Assembly (NCBI RefSeq): GCF_014108865.1
Contig: NZ_CP053928.1
Location: 5,022,001 to 5,086,000 of the forward strand
Source: Nocardioides sp. WS12
Lineage (GTDB): Bacteria; Actinomycetota; Actinomycetes; Propionibacteriales; Nocardioidaceae
Length of the DNA: 64,000 nt
Direction: 5' to 3'
In this document: piece by piece, positions 23,487 through 32,250 of the stretch
Position numbering within the stretch: position 1 is the stretch's first letter
Layout: each line of letters starts with the position of its first letter
The notes under the pieces: generated by a model
The model's input: the letters and a program-made list of their open reading frames with translations, nothing else
What the model was told of the DNA's origin: nothing
Databases searched by the model: none
Program-made: the position numbers and the translations under genes

Positions 23487-26400
23487 GGCGTCTCCCACGG
23501 CGGGCGATCGAGCCGTTTGCCATGGAGGTAGAAGTGCACCCTGCCTCGGAACCCGGGGTCGCCCGCCCAGTGGTCGCGCACGTACCGCAGTTCGAACGAC
23601 GTGACCGAATCAGCCTTCGGGCCGGTTCCCGCCAGTGCCCCGGCCACGTCCGGGATGTGGCTGAGGTCGAAGTGCACGATGCCGCCACTGTTGCGTGCCC
23701 AGTCCAGGGCGGCCTTGCTCTTGGCCATGAAGTTCGGAAAGACGGTGCTCTCGGCGACATCGTTGAGCAGCCGTCCCCCTGCCTGGTTGGACAGTTCGCG
23801 GAGCTTTCCTCCCGCCGAGGGCCCGTAGACGAGATCCAGCAGGCCGAAGACCAACCCTTCGGGATGCCCGGTCGCCGGGTCCTTGCGCGGCTTGTTCGCG
23901 AGGTCACCGTGGAGCTCTACCTTCGCCGCGTCACTGACCTTCTCGTAGGCGTCCTTGTCCAGCGACCTGACCTTGATGTCGGGCCGGGTGGGTTCCTCGG
24001 AGCTGAAGTCGTCGAGCGCGCTGGCCTTGATGTCAGGCCGGGTCGGCTCCTCGGAGGTGAAGTCGTCCGGAAGGCCCTCGACCCGGATGGCCGACCGGTC
24101 GGGATCGCCCTGGCGTTCGGCGACTCCCGGCTTGGGCGGGACACTGAAGTCGATCTCGTCGGTCCGGCCGCCGTACTCGTTGACTCCGGGGACCTCGGTC
24201 ACGCTCTCGGCCGGCATGAAGCGGTCCTTTGTCCCCTCGGTCCGGTCCGGCCCGGTCACCACCTCACCCGCGAAGACCTCCACATGACCCAGCCGAGGGA
24301 CAAAGGCCAGGAGGGGCTCCTCGGTCGCGTGCTTGTCCCGGATCCTCTGGTCCTGCTCGGGGTCGTGGGTCTCGGGACTGTCCTTCTTCCAGTTGACGTG
24401 GTCCGGGTGCAGGACGTTGATGCCCATCGTCTGCAGTTGCTTGACCACAGCCATCCGCTGGGCGTCCGTCAGGTCCTCGCCCGTGGGACCGGTGATCTGG
24501 TAGAGGTCGTGGTCGCCACCGATGTCCTTGAAGGCGCTCCCCTCACCGTCCGCGCCAGGGCGCAGCGGGTCGACGACCTGGACGACTCCGTCCTTGACCC
24601 GGGCCACGCCCTGCGCGGTCAGGTCGCCGTAGTAGGCGCTCATGGTCTCGAACTCGCGCTTGCGGTCGGTGAATCGCTTCTCGACGGCAGCCCGCGCCTC
24701 CGGAGTGAGCGCCTTCAAGATGGCCTCGCTCGGCATCCGCGGCTCGAAGAAGCCGACCTTGCCCTCGCCACCGACCGGGCCGCCGATCACCCCGTCCACC
24801 CGGTCGACCGTCTTGGACTTGACCAGCGAGGGCTTCGCGACGCCGCCCGCTTCCAGGACCGGGAGCGAGTCCGGGTTCGTGCGCCGCACCTTGATGATCA
24901 CGTTGAGCTGGTCACTGGCCGCCTGGAACCCCTTCGCGGTGTCCTCCAGCATGCCGCCGTCCTGCAACATCTCCTTCGGCGAGCGCGGTCCGAACACGTC
25001 GCTCGACGGCGGCGCCGGGTCGGCGATGAACTCGCCGCCGGCTGGCAACGCGGTGTCGTGCGGCAGCGCTTCACCCTCGGCGCGTCGCTGCTGCTGTCCG
25101 TCCTCGTGCGCCGGCGACCCGGTGCCGTCGTCGTGGGTCCTTGGCCCCCCGTGCTCGCCAGGGGCATCGGCCTTCACCGGCTTGCGTTGGCCCGCCTTGC
25201 CAGCGAAGGTCGAGGCCAGGTTCTGCAGGAGCTCCTCGACGGTGAGGTTCAGGTCGCCGCTCGGAAGCTTGCCTCCGTAGATGCCGCCGAAGAAACCGCC
25301 CACCTCCTGGGCGCCTCCGATGAGGAACGCGTTGCGCCGTCCCGCGGCCGTTGCGGCATCGGACGCCACGCCGATACCGGTTGCCGCCGTCGCCTGGCCG
25401 GCGAGCTTGGCCTCGAGCTCGGCTGTCTCGACCACGGCACGCTCGGCGCTGCTGGCAAGTTCAGCTGCCTCGCGACTGAGCACGGTGTGCATGCCGAACT
25501 TCTCAGCAGCCGCCCCCGTTGCCTTGGCCGACGGCGCCAGGACCTTGCCCACGACCCGGCCCAACAGCTCCTCTCCGAACTTGGCGCCACCGGCTCCGAG
25601 CGCGCCACCGATCAGGTCCGCCTTGAGGTCGTTGAGGGAGTACGCGTCGCCCTTGATCACGACATTGGTCGCGACGCTGGCCGCGATGTTGATCGCAGCC
25701 GTCTGGAGGAAGGCAACCAGACCGGGTCCGGCTCCGGGGATCGCGATGGCGAGGGCGATGGAGACGGCAAAGCTGACGGCACTCTGCAGCTGGGCACGGA
25801 CCCGTTCGTTGTCCTCCTCGTAGGCAGCGGCGTCGCCGGTGAGGGCTGCCCGGGCTCGCCGCAGCTCCAGCAACAGCGCCTCGCGCGCGGCTGGGTCCCG
25901 GGTCACCGCGAGGTCCTTGGAGAGCTTCAACATCCGGTTGCGAGTGTCCGTCAACAGGCGCTGGGTCTCGGGGTCGTCGCCGATGGCCCGTAGGTCGCCG
26001 GTGATGCCGCGGTTCGCCATCGTGGCCGAGTGTTCGGCCTTCCCGCCACCGACCAGCCAGGCCGCCTCACTCGCTCCGCCTGATTCCTTCAGCGCAGCGC
26101 TCGAGGGCTTGGCCAGCTGCTCGCCGACCAGGGTCGCGTCGCGCCCCGACACGAGTCCCTGGCTGACGGCGTGGATCTCGAACATGCCGGGCTTGTCGAT
26201 GCCGGCCGCCTGCGACTCGGTGCGTGCCGCTCCGTCCAGATTGCGGCCGAACAACTCTCCTTTGAGGTCCCGCTCCCCGCGGGGACCGTTGTAGGCCTTG
26301 ATCAGCGCCGCGACGGCCTCACCGTGCGGTTGGCGCTTCAGGATCTCCTTCACCTTCGCGACGTCGCGCTTGCCCATCGCGTGTTCCAGCTCAGCCACGT

Positions 26401-28156
26401 CCTCCGCCCGACCGCTGCCGCTCGCGAGCGTGCCGAGCAGCTTCTCGTCGGCGTCGTCGGCGCTGGCCACGATCCTGTCGAAGGAGCGCCCGCTCATCCC
26501 GCGGAGACCCTGGTAGGAACTCTTGTACAGCGCGATGTAGCGCCCGGTGGTGGCGTCGATCGCTCCGTCGATGTCCGCGATGATCGACTCCTTGGTCGCC
26601 ACCGGCACCCACGGGTCCTGCGCAGCCGCAATCAGGTCCTGCTTGGCGAGGTCGCGGAACGATCGCAGCGTGGCGATGATCTTCTTGGCGCTGGTCGTGC
26701 GTGCCTTCTCGTCAGCGACCAGCCGCGCTGCCTCGTACTCGATCAGGGCCGTGCTGTCTCCTGCCTTGGCGGTGTTGCCGAGGGCAGCGACGGCATCCGC
26801 GTTGCCCTTGCCGAGGGTCCTGGCCAGCATCGATCCGACGGACTCCCCGCCTGCCCCGGGACGTTGCTGGAGCAGCTTGCTGAGGCGATCGGTCACCGCG
26901 GCCCCGGCCGACCTGGTGGCGTTGGCGGGATCTGCCAGTGCCTCCAGGCGATTCTGCTCGATGAGCCCCATCATCTCCTTGGTCAGGGCGTTGCGCGTCC
27001 GGCGCCGTTCCTCTGTGCCGACCGCGCCGAACAGGGAATCGTCGGCACTGGCGTCGGCCGCATCGAGCTTCGCGATCTCGCGGGCCTGCTGCTCGAGCAG
27101 CATCGCGTCGGCACCCGCCACGTCGCCGCCGCGGAGCAGGTCCATCCGCGTCCGCCTGGTCCCGGTCATCCGGCGCAGGTCCTCGGCGATGGGTCCGAAC
27201 CGGTGCTCGTAGAGGGCGTCGCGACGCACGATGTGCTCCACCGGGACCCGGTGCATTGCCAGCGCCTGATCAGCCTTGGTGTTCGTGGGGAACCCCCGCA
27301 GCAGGGAGTGCAGCTCGACGGCCTCCCCTTCCAGCCGGTTGAGGGCGGCCGCCTTGTCGGCCTCGGCCACCATCGACCGGGCAATGTCGGCGGCGACCTC
27401 CGGCGGCATGGTCGCCAGCTCGGCGAGGACCGACTCGGGAATCGGCTCGGGTCTGGTTCCCTTCATCAGGATCGCGATCCGGGCCTGCTCGTCGGGCGAC
27501 AGGTTCGAGGGTCTGCCGGACTCGCCACCCTCGAACAGATCCTTGCGCAGCGAGGTCCGCTTCTCCCACGCGTTGTACCGGCGCTCCACCTCCCCGACCT
27601 GGCTGGGCGTCAGGTCATCGAGGGCGACCAGCACCTTCGCGGCGTCGACCTTGCGCTTCTCCTTGGACACGTCGCGTTCGAGCCCGCCGAGGAACCCGGA
27701 CTGCTTGAACCCGATGTCGTAGTCGGCCGAGTCGATGGCACGCACCAGGTCGTTGGCTCGCGTCGCGGGGTTGAAGGTCGGGTCGGTGACCCGGCCCAGC
27801 GCGCTGATGGCCGGTGACGGCGCCGCCGCCGGTTCCCCGCCTGCAACGCTCGGGCCCACCGAAGTCAGGGTGCGCGCGGCCACGGTAGGCGTCGCCGTCA
27901 CCCGCTGAGCGGAGGCCATCGCCCCCACCAGTCGCGTGACGGCCGCGTTGCCTGCCGTCTGCTGCAGCTGCCCGAGTGTTCCTGGCTTCTCGGTCTCGTC
28001 CTTCGTGGCCGGTTTCGGGCGCGGTGGTCGGCGCGGCCGCCGGGACCGCGTGGAGGAGTCGACCCGGGAACCCACCCCTGATCTTCCCGCGGTGCGCGAC
28101 GCGCAGACCATGTCCGAAAGGGCAGCGCTCTCACCGCCTCCTCGCGCCTCTGTCAC
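23483..28156 (-). CDS. Giant polymorphic/contractile-injection toxin-like protein
   Basis: 1557 residues. The basic, Pro/Arg-rich head (40-50) leads to LQQTAGNAAVTRL at residues 64-76, the LQxxAGNxAV motif found at the start of DUF4157-type proteins linked to contractile injection and other actinobacterial polymorphic toxins. Residues about 140-680 form helical modules of the type LxxLTPSQVxxVExxYNAWExxxxLRxDLxEG, reminiscent of the annexin-like repeats of such proteins. A hydrophobic Ala/Ile stretch spans about 789-830, then a His/Asp/Gln-rich linker near 1000. A C-terminal block holds GGDHDLYQI (about 1211-1219) and VLHPDHVNW (about 1250). This resembles metal and nucleotide residues of edema-factor-like cyclase toxins (tentative). 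The last 60 residues (FDLSHIPDVAGALAG to HFYLHGKRLDRPPW) form a compact end domain. No export signal. GTG start overlaps the upstream stop as GTGA. Confidence 0.72.
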   Translation of the reverse strand: MTEARGGGESAALSDMVCASRTAGRSGVGSRVDSSTRSRRPRRPPRPKPATKDETEKPGTLGQLQQTAGNAAVTRLVGAMASAQRVTATPTVAARTLTSVGPSVAGGEPAAAPSPAISALGRVTDPTFNPATRANDLVRAIDSADYDIGFKQSGFLGGLERDVSKEKRKVDAAKVLVALDDLTPSQVGEVERRYNAWEKRTSLRKDLFEGGESGRPSNLSPDEQARIAILMKGTRPEPIPESVLAELATMPPEVAADIARSMVAEADKAAALNRLEGEAVELHSLLRGFPTNTKADQALAMHRVPVEHIVRRDALYEHRFGPIAEDLRRMTGTRRTRMDLLRGGDVAGADAMLLEQQAREIAKLDAADASADDSLFGAVGTEERRRTRNALTKEMMGLIEQNRLEALADPANATRSAGAAVTDRLSKLLQQRPGAGGESVGSMLARTLGKGNADAVAALGNTAKAGDSTALIEYEAARLVADEKARTTSAKKIIATLRSFRDLAKQDLIAAAQDPWVPVATKESIIADIDGAIDATTGRYIALYKSSYQGLRGMSGRSFDRIVASADDADEKLLGTLASGSGRAEDVAELEHAMGKRDVAKVKEILKRQPHGEAVAALIKAYNGPRGERDLKGELFGRNLDGAARTESQAAGIDKPGMFEIHAVSQGLVSGRDATLVGEQLAKPSSAALKESGGASEAAWLVGGGKAEHSATMANRGITGDLRAIGDDPETQRLLTDTRNRMLKLSKDLAVTRDPAAREALLLELRRARAALTGDAAAYEEDNERVRAQLQSAVSFAVSIALAIAIPGAGPGLVAFLQTAAINIAASVATNVVIKGDAYSLNDLKADLIGGALGAGGAKFGEELLGRVVGKVLAPSAKATGAAAEKFGMHTVLSREAAELASSAERAVVETAELEAKLAGQATAATGIGVASDAATAAGRRNAFLIGGAQEVGGFFGGIYGGKLPSGDLNLTVEELLQNLASTFAGKAGQRKPVKADAPGEHGGPRTHDDGTGSPAHEDGQQQRRAEGEALPHDTALPAGGEFIADPAPPSSDVFGPRSPKEMLQDGGMLEDTAKGFQAASDQLNVIIKVRRTNPDSLPVLEAGGVAKPSLVKSKTVDRVDGVIGGPVGGEGKVGFFEPRMPSEAILKALTPEARAAVEKRFTDRKREFETMSAYYGDLTAQGVARVKDGVVQVVDPLRPGADGEGSAFKDIGGDHDLYQITGPTGEDLTDAQRMAVVKQLQTMGINVLHPDHVNWKKDSPETHDPEQDQRIRDKHATEEPLLAFVPRLGHVEVFAGEVVTGPDRTEGTKDRFMPAESVTEVPGVNEYGGRTDEIDFSVPPKPGVAERQGDPDRSAIRVEGLPDDFTSEEPTRPDIKASALDDFSSEEPTRPDIKVRSLDKDAYEKVSDAAKVELHGDLANKPRKDPATGHPEGLVFGLLDLVYGPSAGGKLRELSNQAGGRLLNDVAESTVFPNFMAKSKAALDWARNSGGIVHFDLSHIPDVAGALAGTGPKADSVTSFELRYVRDHWAGDPGFRGRVHFYLHGKRLDRPPWETP
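23972..24067 (-). repeat. Tandem 42-base units in the toxin-like gene
   Basis: Two copies, 23972-24013 and 24026-24067, period 54 bases, encode DDFSSEEPTRPDIK and DDFTSEEPTRPDIK at residues about 1364-1395. They form an acidic, proline-containing spacer between the putative catalytic block and the end domain. The DNA copies differ at only a few third-base-like positions, so this is a recent duplication kept in frame. Confidence 0.85.
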
Positions 28157-29220
28157 CAGCGCAGGTCGGGTGGTCCTTCATCGGGAGGGACCGCCGGCAG
28201 GCCGAGCACGCGCATCGCCGCGTCGGCGAGATCCAGGTTCCGGATCGGTTGCGCTCCGTCGTACGACGGCCGCCCGGTGCCCGGGTCGTGGCGGTCCGGA
28301 TTGCTCTCGTAGAGGTCGCCGGCCGCGACGTCCGGTCCCCAGACCAGGAACGGGATCGTGTAGTTCTCCGCCACGAGTGCCCCGTGGTCCCGGGTGCCTG
28401 CGGCGAATCCGTGGTCGGCGGTGAGGATCACCGTGGTGGTGTCGTCCAGTGCTGGCGTGCTCTCGATCGCCGCGATGACCAGACCGACGAGTCGGTCGAC
28501 CACGCGGACCGCGTCGAGGTACGCCGGACTCATGCCGCCGTCCCGGTGCCCGGCCGCGTCGGGGCCGGCGAGGTGCAGGAACGTCAGGTTCGGCTGCGCG
28601 GACACGAGATGGGCAAGGGCGTCGGCCACCAGGCGGGCCTGGGGCTTGCGCACTTCGAAGTCATCGATCGACCTCGGCCACGAGTCCCGCATGATGTCGA
28701 ACTTCGTCTTGCCGGCAAACAACGCCGTGGTCAGGTGGTGGCGGTGCGCGACGGAGAAGATCGACGCGACCTTCTCCCCTGCTGCCGCCTGCACGGTGTC
28801 GTCGATCGGGTTGCCGTTCCACGTCACGCCGTGACCGCCGGCGACGGCGTCGATCCGGCGTCCGGTCACCATGCCGACGTGGTTGGGCAGCGTGACGTTC
28901 TTCTCGTAGGCGGTGCGGGCATTCAGGGTCGAGGCGCCCTCGTCGAGGAGACGGTGCAGGTTCGGTGTCTCCTTCGCGCCGAGTTCGAGGAGCGCTTCGA
29001 CGGCCAGGCCGTCAACGGAGATCGCGACGACGTGGGCCCGGTCCGTGGGCTCGACGCTCGACGGGGTGGGCTCGGTCGTAGCGGGTGAACTGGTCGAGCC
29101 AGAAGAACTGGTCGGCGCCGCCACCACCGGATCCGGGTCACCAGCACTGCAGGAAGCCACCCCCAGCGTGACTGCACCGAGGCTGACCGCGACCGCCCAC
29201 CTGCCGAAGCGACCCCTCAC
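28153..29220 (-). CDS. Type I phosphodiesterase/nucleotide pyrophosphatase-family lipoprotein
   Basis: 355 residues. A short basic start and hydrophobic stretch end at the lipobox VASC with Cys24, followed by a Ser/Thr/Pro linker. The enzyme domain has the alkaline-phosphatase-superfamily metal motifs: HVVAISVDGL (Asp), NVTLPNHVGMVTG (the Thr nucleophile), GPDAAGHRDGG and LTADHGFAAGT. It probably hydrolyses phosphodiesters or nucleotide pyrophosphates on the outer face of the membrane. The GTG at 29220 overlaps the upstream stop as GTGA, and the TGA stop overlaps the toxin-like start as GTGA. The longer upstream frame is not used. Confidence 0.82.
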   Translation of the reverse strand: MRGRFGRWAVAVSLGAVTLGVASCSAGDPDPVVAAPTSSSGSTSSPATTEPTPSSVEPTDRAHVVAISVDGLAVEALLELGAKETPNLHRLLDEGASTLNARTAYEKNVTLPNHVGMVTGRRIDAVAGGHGVTWNGNPIDDTVQAAAGEKVASIFSVAHRHHLTTALFAGKTKFDIMRDSWPRSIDDFEVRKPQARLVADALAHLVSAQPNLTFLHLAGPDAAGHRDGGMSPAYLDAVRVVDRLVGLVIAAIESTPALDDTTTVILTADHGFAAGTRDHGALVAENYTIPFLVWGPDVAAGDLYESNPDRHDPGTGRPSYDGAQPIRNLDLADAAMRVLGLPAVPPDEGPPDLRW

Positions 29221-30194
29221 TGCCGGGTCGCGATGTCGACGCGCGGGGACCAGGCGTGGCGAGCCGGGACGTAGTCGTAGTACTCCGCGTCGCTGACCAT
29301 CTGCACGTTCACCCTGATCTTCTCGCGGGCGCTGTCGCCCGGCCTCAGTTGGAACGGGAAGGCCAGACCGTCCTGGGGCGCTGCGGAGAAGTCCCCCGGG
29401 AACCGCGGGTCGTCGGCCTGCGAGCCGTCGAGGATGTCGCGGCCGTGCCCCCAGTCGCTGACCGCCCCGGACCCGGTCGCGCCGGTGGTCACGTGGCGCC
29501 ACGAGACGAAGTCGGGGGTGCTGTCGCCGTCCACGTCGAACCGCACGATGACTCCCACGGGCGGCGAGGCGTTGCCGGCGAACTCCACGATCACCCAGCC
29601 GGGCTCGCCGTCCTGCTGCGGGTGGATGTGGACCAGCCTCAGGTCGCCGCCCGAGCTCGTCTCCGGACCTTGTCCGCGCAGCAGGGCGTCGCCTCTCCCG
29701 TCACTGAGGTTCAGCGGCCGGAGCGGCACCGCCTCCTGTGTCGGGGTCGTGCTCGATGCAGTCGTGGGGTCCGGGGTCGATGACGTGCTGGCCGAATCCC
29801 TGTCCTGCGCCCCGGTGTCCGGATCGTCCGAACCGCTGGTCACGAGCAGAAAGGCACCGACCCCTGCCGTCGCGAGCAGGAGCGCCATCGCCACCACCGC
29901 TCCGACGATGAGGGGCGTACGCCGGCGGGGCGGTGGGCTGGACGGGACGTACGGCGGCGGAGCCAGCGGCGGCGGAACGTTCGGCGGCCCCGGTGGGTGG
30001 TTCGGCAGCACCACGTACGGCGGCGGCACGGGAGTCACCGGAACCGTCATCGGTGCCGGGTCGTGCGTCGGACCGCCGCCCGGCGACGGCTGGCCGTCCT
30101 GCCCGCAGTTGGAGCAGAACCGGCGCCCACTCATGGGCGCACCGCAGTTGGTGCACCACGTCGGTCCGGGAGAACTGTTCACGGCGTCCGTCAC
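29217..30194 (-). CDS. Zinc-ribbon, proline-rich single-pass membrane protein
   Basis: About 325 residues. An N-terminal double CxxC zinc ribbon (WCTNCGAPM and FCSNCGQ) is cytoplasmic. A Pro-rich linker with PPPYV repeats and one transmembrane helix (PLIVGAVVAMALLLATAGVG) follow, then a Ser/Thr linker. The external domain of about 165 residues contains VIVEFAGN, RFDVDGDSTPDFVSW and IRVNVQMVSDAEYYDYVPA. The external part is unrecognised; the DVDGDSTPD loop looks calcium-binding. Start uncertain: GTG at 30194 or 30182, since GAGGAG sits immediately before the first. It is the first gene of the GTGA-coupled chain. Confidence 0.7.
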   Translation of the reverse strand: MTDAVNSSPGPTWCTNCGAPMSGRRFCSNCGQDGQPSPGGGPTHDPAPMTVPVTPVPPPYVVLPNHPPGPPNVPPPLAPPPYVPSSPPPRRRTPLIVGAVVAMALLLATAGVGAFLLVTSGSDDPDTGAQDRDSASTSSTPDPTTASSTTPTQEAVPLRPLNLSDGRGDALLRGQGPETSSGGDLRLVHIHPQQDGEPGWVIVEFAGNASPPVGVIVRFDVDGDSTPDFVSWRHVTTGATGSGAVSDWGHGRDILDGSQADDPRFPGDFSAAPQDGLAFPFQLRPGDSAREKIRVNVQMVSDAEYYDYVPARHAWSPRVDIATRQ

Positions 30195-30282
30195 TCTCCT
30201 CGTCGACCCACGCGACGTACCTGACGATTCTGTCGTCAATCGGCCGATCCCACGACCGTTTCGTCAGGTACGACGCGAGGGA

Positions 30283-30702
30283 TCAGAGGAGTTCGTCGGC
30301 GGCGGTGGGACTCGAGTCGCGGAGGAACCCGGAGCAGCGGTCCCACTCCTCGGTCTCGCCGATCGCCCGAGCGGCGAGCGCGAGCAGGGCCAGCGAGCGC
30401 AGGAAGCCACGGTTGGGCTCGTGCTCCCACGGGACCGGGCCGTTGCCCTTCCAGCCGTTGCGACGCAACAGGTCGAGCGAGCGGTGGTAGCCGACACGGG
30501 AGTAGGCGTAGACGGTGACGTCGTCCGCACCGGCGTCGCGGGCCTCCTGGGCGAACGTGGCCCAGGCGAGCGGCGAGGCCGGCAGGCGTCGTACGACGTC
30601 CGCGGCGGAGACACCCGAGGCGAGCAGTTCGGCGGCGGGGTCGACGGGCAGGTGCGTGGGAGGGGGGCCAGCCATCAGGTCGGCGCCAGGGGTGAGGCTC
30701 AT
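30283..30702 (-). CDS. DUF3151 family protein
   Basis: 139 residues. The actinobacterial DUF3151 pattern is clear: VDPAAELLASGVSAADVVRRLPASPLAWA, AYSRVGYHRSLDLLRRNGWKGNGPVPWEHEPNRGFLRSL, and AIGETEEWDRC. Helical, soluble, no known function. The ATG at 30702 is about 57 bases from the divergent drug exporter start. A later in-frame ATG (MAGPPPT) is possible. Confidence 0.85.
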   Translation of the reverse strand: MSLTPGADLMAGPPPTHLPVDPAAELLASGVSAADVVRRLPASPLAWATFAQEARDAGADDVTVYAYSRVGYHRSLDLLRRNGWKGNGPVPWEHEPNRGFLRSLALLALAARAIGETEEWDRCSGFLRDSSPTAADELL

Positions 30703-30759
30703 GCACCCATTGTGGTCACACGAGCGGCGACTGTCGGCGCGCGGGTGTTGACTCTTCCC

Positions 30760-32250
30760 GTGACCCAGAGCGCGACCCCGACCCCCACCTCGTCCGTCGA
30801 GGACATCAACCCGTGGCCGGCCCTGTGGGCCCTGGTCCTCGGGTTCTTCATGATCATGGTCGACACGACCATCGTCACGGTGGCGACGCCGGCGATCATC
30901 GAGGACCTCGACGCCGAGGTGAACGCCGTCGTCTGGGTGACCAGCGCCTACCTGCTGGCCTATGCGGTGCCGGTGATGATCACCGGGCGCCTGGGCGACC
31001 GGTTCGGCCCGAAGAATCTCTACCTCATCGGCATGGTCGTGTTCACGCTCGCCAGCCTGTGGTGCGGACTGACCTCGTCGATCGAGGGGCTGATCCTCGC
31101 CCGGGTCGTGCAGGGCTTCGGCGCCAGCATGATCACGCCGCAGACGATGGCGATCATCACCCGGATCTTCCCGGCCGACCGCCGCGGCCAGGCGATGTCG
31201 CTGTGGGGCGCCACGGCCGGCGTCGCCCTGCTCGTCGGTCCGCTGCTCGGCGGGATCCTCGTCGATGCGTTCTCGTGGGAGTGGATCTTCTTCATCAACA
31301 TCCCCGTCGGGATCATCGGCATCGCGCTCGCGCTGCGCAACGTGCCGTCCCTGCCGACCCACCAGCACAAGTTCGACTGGCTCGGCGTCGTGCTCAGCGG
31401 CGTCGGCATGTTCCTGCTGGTGTTCGGCATCCAGGAGGGCCACCAGTACGACTGGGGCAAGGTCACCGGGTTCCTCACCGTGCCGATGCTCATCGTCGGC
31501 GGCATCGTCGTACTCGTGCTCTTCGTGCTGTGGCAGCACTACAACAAGCAGGAACCGCTGGTGCCGCTCAGCCTGTTCCGGGACCGCAACTACTCGCTGG
31601 CCAACATCGCGATCAGCTCGATCAGCTTCACCTTCACCGCGCTCGGGTTCCCGCTGATGCTCCACGCCCAGCTGGTCCGGGGCTACTCCCCCACCGAGTC
31701 GGCCTTGTTGATGGTCCCGATGGCGTTGTTGTCGATCGTGCTGGCCGCACCGGTCGGCAAGCTGACCGATCGCGTGCACCCGCGTCATCTCTGCAGCGTC
31801 GGTTTCGCCACCGTCGGCATCAGCCTGGTCTGGCTGTCCATGGTGACCACCCCGGACTCAGCGGTCTGGGAGCTCGCACTGCCGATGGGCCTGATGGGCG
31901 CCGGCAGCGCCGCCATCTGGGCTCCTCTGGGCGCGACGGCAACCCGGAACCTGCCGATGCAGATGGCGGGTGCCGGTTCCGGCGTCTACAACGCGACCCG
32001 TCAGGTCGGTGCCGTGCTCGGCTCGGCCGCGATCGCGCTGTTCATGGACGCCCGGCTCTCCGCCAACGGACTCACCTTCGACCCGTCGAAGGCACCCGAA
32101 GGGACGGCCGGCGGCGCGGCCCTGCCGCCCGAGGCCCTCGACCCGTTCGCCACCGCGATGGGGCAGTCGATGCTGATCGCGCCGGCGGTGATCCTGATCG
32201 GGTTGGCCGCGGTGCTGTGCTTCGCGCGACCGAAGGCTGCGGTTCGTTAA
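30760..32250 (+). CDS. MFS exporter, DHA2/EmrB-QacA type
   Basis: 496 residues, with 14 predicted membrane helices as in the DHA2 group. Motif A is GRLGDRFGPKN, motif C is GATAGVALLVGPLLGGILVD, and the helix-1 motif FFMIMVDTTIVTVATPAI is the H+ antiporter signature with Asp in helix 1. It probably exports a cationic or hydrophobic compound in exchange for protons. GTG start at 30760; a TTG at 30748 is possible. The stop codon overlaps the convergent ilvA stop as TTAA. Confidence 0.88.
   Translation: MTQSATPTPTSSVEDINPWPALWALVLGFFMIMVDTTIVTVATPAIIEDLDAEVNAVVWVTSAYLLAYAVPVMITGRLGDRFGPKNLYLIGMVVFTLASLWCGLTSSIEGLILARVVQGFGASMITPQTMAIITRIFPADRRGQAMSLWGATAGVALLVGPLLGGILVDAFSWEWIFFINIPVGIIGIALALRNVPSLPTHQHKFDWLGVVLSGVGMFLLVFGIQEGHQYDWGKVTGFLTVPMLIVGGIVVLVLFVLWQHYNKQEPLVPLSLFRDRNYSLANIAISSISFTFTALGFPLMLHAQLVRGYSPTESALLMVPMALLSIVLAAPVGKLTDRVHPRHLCSVGFATVGISLVWLSMVTTPDSAVWELALPMGLMGAGSAAIWAPLGATATRNLPMQMAGAGSGVYNATRQVGAVLGSAAIALFMDARLSANGLTFDPSKAPEGTAGGAALPPEALDPFATAMGQSMLIAPAVILIGLAAVLCFARPKAAVR

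Noticed and set aside
23483..28156. Intact contractile injection system
   Set aside because: Only a cargo-like protein is present. No tube, sheath, baseplate or AAA gene of such a system lies in the window.
29434..30759. Open frame extending the drug exporter upstream
   Set aside because: It runs antisense through the zinc-ribbon gene and DUF3151. The exporter family start fits the GTG at 30760.
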